The position numbers and the translations under genes are program-made. A stretch of DNA of 9,009 bases from an uncultured Eubacterium sp. (GTDB taxonomy: Bacteria > Bacillota > Clostridia > Lachnospirales > Lachnospiraceae). The DNA is taken from the NCBI GenBank assembly GCA_947573465.1, contig CANPET010000058.1:1-9009 (forward strand), read 5' to 3'. The notes beneath the pieces are model-generated. The model was not told the DNA's origin and made no database searches. It worked only from the letters and a program-made list of their open reading frames with translations. This document shows positions 5,377 to 9,009 of the stretch, piece after piece. Numbering within the stretch: position 1 is the first letter of the stretch; every line of letters starts with the position of its first letter.

Positions 5377-6813
5377 ATGAATAAAAGAGATGTAAGTATG
5401 TCCCTGGATAAGCCACATGAGGAATGTGGTGTGTTTGGTATGTATGATTTGGATGGTAATGATGTGGCATCTACCATTTATTATGGACTTTTTGCTTTGC
5501 AGCACAGAGGACAGGAAAGTTGCGGAATTGCAGTTTCCGATACGAATGGACCCAGAAAAGCAGATTTACTTAAAGGCATGGGGTTGGTACATGAAGTATT
5601 TCATCATGACAATCTGGCAAAGCTGAAAGGGAACATCGGTGTGGGTCATTGCAGATACTCTACTGCAGGTGACAGTATTCCGAGCAATGCACAACCACTG
5701 GTACTCAATTATGTAAAGGGTACATTGATGATGGCACATAACGGAAATCTGATTAATGCGAATGAACTTCGCGAGGAACTGGCATATACAGGAGCGATTT
5801 TCCAGACGACGATCGATTCCGAAGTGATTGCTTATCATATTGCAAGGGAGAGGATTAAGACCAAAACAGCAGAACAGGCAGTTGCCAATGCAATGAAAAA
5901 AATTAAGGGAGCATATGCACTGGTTGTTTCCAGCCCGCGTAAGTTGATTGGGGCAAGGGATCCATATGGTTTTAAACCTTTATGTATTGGAAAGAGAGAC
6001 AATGCTTACATATTGGCATCAGAATCCTGCGCTCTTGATACAGTGGATGCAGAGTTCGTAAGAGATGTAGAGCCCGGAGAGATTGTCACGATTGATAAAG
6101 ATGGTATCCGTTCTGATAAATCACTTTGTTTAAAACCTGAGGAACAGGCAAGATGTGTTTTTGAATATATATATTTTTCAAGACCAGACAGTTACTTTGA
6201 TGGAATGAGTGTATATCATTCAAGAATTATGGCAGGTAAGTTTCTGGCAATAGACAGTCCGGTAGAGGCAGATGTTGTTATCGGTGTGCCGGAATCAGGA
6301 AATGCAGCAGCTATGGGATATGCCATGCAGTCAGGGATTCCTTATGGTACAGCCTTTGTGAAAAACAGTTATGTGGGACGTACATTTATTAAACCACAGC
6401 AGAAAAGTCGTGAATCCAGTGTGCGTGTGAAATTAAACGTGTTAAAAGAGGCGGTAGATGGCAAGAGAGTTGTTATGATTGATGATTCGATTGTCAGGGG
6501 AACTACAAGTGACAGAATTGTGCAGATGCTAAAGGATGCAGGAGCAACAGAAGTACATGTGAGAATTAGTTCCCCGCCATTTATCAGTGAATGCTATTTT
6601 GGAACAGATGTGCCGAACAAAGAATTGTTGATAGCGTATAACAGAACAATCGAAGAAATTAGACAGATTATCGGATGTGAAAGTCTGGCATATCTGAATA
6701 TTGACAGATTGATAGAAATTTCAGGTGGCAAATCCATATGTACCGGATGTTTTACAGGAAGATATCCAATGGAACCACCTAAAGAAGATATTCGTGGAGA
6801 GTATCAAAAATAA
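5377..6813 (+). CDS. purF: Amidophosphoribosyltransferase (glutamine PRPP amidotransferase)
   Basis: First committed step of de novo purine synthesis: PRPP + glutamine + water gives 5-phosphoribosylamine + glutamate + PPi. The 478-residue protein has an N-terminal Ntn glutaminase domain and a C-terminal phosphoribosyltransferase domain. A 16-residue propeptide would be removed to expose nucleophile Cys17 (HEECGVFG). Other glutaminase landmarks are HRGQESCG (43-50), HCRYSTAG (91-98) and HNGN (121-124). The PRPP loop VVMIDDSIVRGTTS lies at 365-378. Cys260, Cys406, Cys455 and Cys458 (the last pair in SICTGC) match the four ligands of the B. subtilis-type 4Fe-4S cluster, so this is the Fe-S class, whose cluster is oxygen-sensitive in B. 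subtilis. The ATG follows AGGAGA by six bases; an in-frame ATG at codon 8 lacks a site. It heads purF-purB-purC, with its own promoter and a structured leader. Confidence 0.97.
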   Translation: MNKRDVSMSLDKPHEECGVFGMYDLDGNDVASTIYYGLFALQHRGQESCGIAVSDTNGPRKADLLKGMGLVHEVFHHDNLAKLKGNIGVGHCRYSTAGDSIPSNAQPLVLNYVKGTLMMAHNGNLINANELREELAYTGAIFQTTIDSEVIAYHIARERIKTKTAEQAVANAMKKIKGAYALVVSSPRKLIGARDPYGFKPLCIGKRDNAYILASESCALDTVDAEFVRDVEPGEIVTIDKDGIRSDKSLCLKPEEQARCVFEYIYFSRPDSYFDGMSVYHSRIMAGKFLAIDSPVEADVVIGVPESGNAAAMGYAMQSGIPYGTAFVKNSYVGRTFIKPQQKSRESSVRVKLNVLKEAVDGKRVVMIDDSIVRGTTSDRIVQMLKDAGATEVHVRISSPPFISECYFGTDVPNKELLIAYNRTIEEIRQIIGCESLAYLNIDRLIEISGGKSICTGCFTGRYPMEPPKEDIRGEYQK

Positions 6814-6834
6814 ATCTTATATAATAGTAAATGC

Positions 6835-6860
6835 GTGAAGTGTCGCAAACGATACTTTAT
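6835..6860 (+). repeat. Weak hairpin in the purF-purB spacer
   Basis: AAGUGUCG pairs with CGAUACUU around a CAAA tetraloop (6838-6857): eight pairs including one G-U, extendable by three weaker pairs to 6835-6860. It is followed by TTCAAATAAAT rather than a T tract, so it is at most a poor terminator or a processing stem inside the pur transcript. The rest of the 92-base spacer is AT-rich. It has TATAAT at 6820-6825 and 6876-6881, but neither has a convincing -35 partner. Confidence 0.4.
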
Positions 6861-6905
6861 TCAAATAAATATTTATATAATTAAAATAAAATTAGGAGGA
6901 AGTTT

Positions 6906-8339
6906 ATGAGTAACGACAGATACAATAGTCCGTTGTCAGAGAGATATGCAAGTAAAGAAATGCAGTATATTTTTTCTCCAGACATGAAATTTAAAACATG
7001 GAGAAAACTTTGGATTGCACTTGCGGAATCAGAGATGGAGTTGGGATTAAACATCTCACAGGAGCAGATTGACGAATTGAAAGCAAACGCAGATGATATC
7101 AATTATGATGATGCGAAGGAAAGAGAAAAGTTAGTCCGCCATGATGTTATGTCCCATGTATATGCATATGGGCTTCAGTGTCCGAAGGCAGCAGGAATTA
7201 TTCACCTTGGAGCAACATCCTGTTATGTTGGTGATAATACAGATATTATTATTATGACAGAAGGATTAAAACTGGTTCGTAAGAAGCTGGTGAATGTTAT
7301 TAATGAACTTGCAAAGTTTGCAGATAAATACAAAGCACAGCCAACACTTGCATTTACACATTTTCAGCCGGCACAGCCTACTACAGTAGGAAAGAGAGCA
7401 ACGCTCTGGCTGATGGAATTAAAGTTAGATTTAGATGACCTTGATTATATTTTGGATAATATGATGCTTTTAGGAAGCAAGGGTACAACAGGAACACAGG
7501 CTAGTTTCCTTGAACTTTTCGAGGGCGACCATGAAAAGATTAAAGAATTAGAAAATAAGATTGCAAAGAAGATGGGATTTGAGAAGTGTTTCCCGGTATC
7601 CGGTCAGACTTATTCAAGAAAGATGGATACAAGAGTGTTGAATGTATTAGCAGGTATTGCAGCCAGTGCTCATAAGTTCTCAAATGATATTAGATTGCTA
7701 CAGCATTTGAAAGAAATCGAAGAGCCGTTCGAGAAGAATCAGATTGGTTCATCAGCAATGGCATATAAGAGAAATCCTATGAGAAGTGAAAGAATTGCTT
7801 CTCTTGCAAATTACGTAATGGTAACAGCATTAAATCCGGCAATCACATCTGCAACACAGTGGTTTGAGAGAACATTAGATGACTCAGCGAACAAGAGATT
7901 AAGTGTTCCAGAATCATTCCTTGCAATTGACGGTATTTTAGATTTATATTTGAATGTCGTAGATGGATTAGTAGTTTATGATAAGGTTATTACAAAGAGA
8001 CTGATGAGTGAACTTCCATTTATGGCGACAGAAAATATTATGATGGACGCTGTTAAGGCTGGTGGAAACAGACAGGAAATGCACGAAAAGATTCGTGAAC
8101 TTTCTATGGAAGCAGGTGCCAATGTAAAACAGAAAGGTCTTGACAATAACCTGTTAGAACTGATTGCAAATGATGAGGCATTTAACATGTCATTAGAAGA
8201 TTTAGAGAAGACAATGGATCCAAGCAAGTATGTGGGACGTTCACCGGAACAGGTAGATGAGTTCTTGAAAGAAGAAATCAATCCAATTCTTGAAGCAAAT
8301 AAAGAGTTACTCGGAATGAGTGCAGAGATAAACGTATAA
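6906..8339 (+). CDS. purB: Adenylosuccinate lyase, long (eukaryotic-like) form
   Basis: Homotetrameric lyase of the fumarase/aspartase superfamily. It splits fumarate from SAICAR (giving AICAR) and from adenylosuccinate (giving AMP), so it acts twice in purine synthesis. The length of 477 residues, with motifs KGTTGTQASFLELFEGD (192-208), EEPFEKNQIGSSAMAYKRNPMRSER (272-296), QWFERTLDDSAN and ELPFMATENI, places it with the long ADSL type that includes human ADSL (about 484) rather than the shorter B. subtilis PurB (about 430). Active-site landmarks: RHDVMSH (78-84), HLGATS (100-105), THFQPAQPTT (151-160) with the general-acid His152, and the flexible GSSAMAYKRNP loop (281-291) with the catalytic serine. 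The start has AGGAGGA five bases upstream. It lies 92 bases after purF and 246 bases before purC, probably in one operon. The assignment is secure. Confidence 0.97.
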   Translation: MSNDRYNSPLSERYASKEMQYIFSPDMKFKTWRKLWIALAESEMELGLNISQEQIDELKANADDINYDDAKEREKLVRHDVMSHVYAYGLQCPKAAGIIHLGATSCYVGDNTDIIIMTEGLKLVRKKLVNVINELAKFADKYKAQPTLAFTHFQPAQPTTVGKRATLWLMELKLDLDDLDYILDNMMLLGSKGTTGTQASFLELFEGDHEKIKELENKIAKKMGFEKCFPVSGQTYSRKMDTRVLNVLAGIAASAHKFSNDIRLLQHLKEIEEPFEKNQIGSSAMAYKRNPMRSERIASLANYVMVTALNPAITSATQWFERTLDDSANKRLSVPESFLAIDGILDLYLNVVDGLVVYDKVITKRLMSELPFMATENIMMDAVKAGGNRQEMHEKIRELSMEAGANVKQKGLDNNLLELIANDEAFNMSLEDLEKTMDPSKYVGRSPEQVDEFLKEEINPILEANKELLGMSAEINV

Positions 8340-8350
8340 TATGTAACATA

Positions 8351-8480
8351 GTTCGGACAAGCAATAGAAAATAAAAAACGATGCAGGATGCTTGCATACT
8401 GCAGAGATTTTTAGGTTTCTATTATTTGCGGAGCAAATACAGTGAGATGAAGCGAAGCGTAATCGAACTATTGTCCGAAC
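8351..8480 (+). ncRNA. Candidate structured multi-stem element between purB and purC
   Basis: The 130-base element is bounded by a perfect 10-bp inverted repeat, GTTCGGACAA (8351-8360) with TTGTCCGAAC (8471-8480). Inside, AATAGAAA (8363-8370) pairs with TTTCTATT (8416-8423) and encloses the CUUG-loop hairpin at 8382-8403. A perfect 6-bp hairpin ATTTGC-GGA-GCAAAT (8424-8438) follows with no gap. The stems nest without conflict and resemble a branched RNA. An alternative pairing uses the same 5' strand: ATAGTTCG (8348-8355) with CGAACTAT (8464-8471). This could be a cis-acting pur-operon RNA, or a miniature repeat element whose ends are the inverted repeat. No target-site duplication is obvious. 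It matches no known RNA family that I recognise. Confidence 0.45.
8382..8412 (+). terminator. Terminator-like hairpin with CUUG loop and TTTTT, in the purB-purC spacer
   Basis: TGCAG (8382-8386) pairs with CTGCA (8399-8403). After one G/A mismatch, ATG pairs with CAT around a CTTG loop, a recognised stable RNA tetraloop. Four bases later comes TTTTT (8408-8412). The stem is short and the T run is displaced, so this is a weak intrinsic terminator or an attenuator arm; it may instead be only one arm of the larger folded element. Confidence 0.35.
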
Positions 8481-8485
8481 AGAAG
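8457..8485 (+). repeat. Imperfect 29-bp direct repeat, copy 1
   Basis: This copy starts GCGTAATCGAACT and ends CCGAACAGAAG. It matches copy 2 at 8519-8547 in 26 of 29 positions without gaps, 62 bases apart, and all three differences are transitions. Its CCGAAC half forms the right arm of the 10-bp inverted repeat. Confidence 0.85.
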
Positions 8486-8501
8486 GAAAAGTAAGGAAAG
8501 A

Positions 8502-8531
8502 AGTTCGAAGCACGAAGTGCGTAATCGAACT
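8502..8531 (+). repeat. Stem-loop with GAA triloop upstream of purC
   Basis: AGTTCGA (8502-8508) pairs with TCGAACT (8525-8531), and inside it GCAC (8510-8513) pairs with GTGC (8517-8520) around a GAA triloop. Unpaired A8509 and GTAA (8521-8524) form an internal loop. The 5' arm could alternatively pair with CGAACT in direct-repeat copy 1, so mutually exclusive folds are possible. The C-GAA-G loop recalls the gatC-gatA hairpin. Confidence 0.5.
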
Positions 8532-8547
8532 GTCGTCCGAACGGAAG
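8519..8547 (+). repeat. Imperfect 29-bp direct repeat, copy 2
   Basis: Second copy of the repeat at 8457-8485, starting GCGTAATCGAACT and ending CCGAACGGAAG. A shorter third echo, GTCCGAACGGAAAG, lies at 8562-8575, right before the purC start, and is preceded by a small GGAC-AAAA-GTCC hairpin (8554-8565). Confidence 0.85.
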
Positions 8548-8585
8548 TAGTTGGGACAAAAGTCCGAACGGAAAGAGAGGAAACA

Positions 8586-9009
8586 ATGAAACCAATTAAA
8601 GAAGGAAAAGTTAGAGAAATTTATGATAATGGCGACAGCCTGATTATGGTAGCAACAGACAGAATCAGCTGCTTTGATGTTATTTTAAAGAATATTATTA
8701 AGAAAAAAGGAACTGTACTTACTCAGATGTCAAAGTTCTGGTTTGACATGACAGAAGATATTGTTCCAAATCATATGTTATCTGTAGATGTAAAGGATAT
8801 GCCTGAGTTTTTCAGACAGGAAAAGTTCGATGGTAACAGCATGATGTGTAAGAAATTAGAAATGCTTCCAATCGAATGTATTGTTCGTGGATATATTACA
8901 GGTAGTGGATGGGCTAGTTATCAGGAAAACGGAACTGTATGTGGCATTAAACTTCCGGAAGGATTACAGGAATCTGATAAATTACCAGAACCAATTTACA
9001 CTCCTTCAA
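8586..9009 (+). CDS. purC: Phosphoribosylaminoimidazole-succinocarboxamide (SAICAR) synthase, partial
   Basis: ATP-dependent ligation of aspartate to CAIR, giving SAICAR, the substrate of the PurB encoded just upstream. The first 141 codons are present and the gene continues past the right edge. Visible SAICAR-synthase motifs are KEGKVREIYD (5-14), the glycine-rich ATP site start, followed by MVATDRISCFDVILKN (21-36), LTQMSKFWF (45-53), VPNHMLS (60-66), LPIECIVRGYITGSGW (94-109) and LPEGLQESDKLPEPIYTPS (123-141). The TGSGW and LPEPIYTPS forms are typical of the longer synthase type (about 290 residues, as in yeast Ade1) rather than the short E. coli/Bacillus form (about 240), so more than half the gene probably lies outside. 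GAGAGG ends five bases before the ATG. The 246-base gap after purB is unusually long for operon neighbours and is full of structure. Confidence 0.96.
   Translation, partial: MKPIKEGKVREIYDNGDSLIMVATDRISCFDVILKNIIKKKGTVLTQMSKFWFDMTEDIVPNHMLSVDVKDMPEFFRQEKFDGNSMMCKKLEMLPIECIVRGYITGSGWASYQENGTVCGIKLPEGLQESDKLPEPIYTPS

Noticed and set aside
6820..6881. Separate promoter for purB from TATAAT hexamers at 6820 and 6876
   Set aside because: Neither has a credible -35 element at 16-18 bases; the sites are expected by chance in such AT-rich DNA.
8447..8494. 15-codon frame (MKRSVIELLSEQKEK) in the purB-purC spacer; the second direct repeat encodes a similar VIELSSERK ending
   Set aside because: The similarity follows from the direct repeat, the second copy has no start codon, and the first has no well-spaced ribosome site. 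More likely repeat DNA than a peptide gene.
8340..8585. CRISPR array or insertion sequence in the purB-purC spacer
   Set aside because: Only two full repeat copies, no spacer series, no transposase frame and no clear target-site duplication.

Overview
The window looks like a chromosomal segment of a low-G+C Gram-positive anaerobe of the class Clostridia, most likely a Lachnospiraceae-type gut bacterium. This is an inference from AT-rich spacers, strong AGGAGG-type ribosome binding sites, a GatCAB amidotransferase, an Fe-S-type PurF, and long-form PurB and PurC proteins. No species can be named from the sequence alone.

Layout. (1) Positions 1-1575, minus strand: the 5' part of a multi-pass membrane protein, probably a GT-C-like glycosyltransferase, lies 34 bases downstream of a HasB-type UDP-glucose 6-dehydrogenase. 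This looks like the edge of a surface-polysaccharide locus. (2) Positions 1576-1868: a very AT-rich divergent spacer holding promoters in both directions and a near-perfect 20-bp palindrome. (3) Positions 1869-5179, plus strand: gatC-gatA-gatB, the complete GatCAB glutamyl/aspartyl-tRNA amidotransferase, closed by an intrinsic terminator. (4) Positions 5208-9009, plus strand: purF-purB-purC, a purine biosynthesis cluster. It starts from a strong promoter whose -35 box lies inside the gat terminator hairpin. purC runs off the right edge.

How the genes work together. Ugd makes UDP-glucuronate, a polysaccharide precursor. GatCAB amidates Glu-tRNA(Gln) and/or Asp-tRNA(Asn). PurF commits PRPP to purine synthesis, PurC makes SAICAR, and PurB cleaves SAICAR and adenylosuccinate. 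All six recognised genes have intact family motifs and no frameshifts; the partial membrane gene is open across its visible part.

The genes themselves are ordinary. The less expected content is in the spacers. The purB-purC gap (246 bases) contains a nested multi-stem element bounded by a perfect 10-bp inverted repeat, followed by an imperfect 29-bp direct repeat and several CCGAAC cores. The purF leader folds into two abutting hairpins, one with a GGAA tetraloop. The gatC-gatA gap is nearly filled by two hairpins. These are candidate RNA regulators or dispersed intergenic repeats; I found no convincing new multi-gene system.
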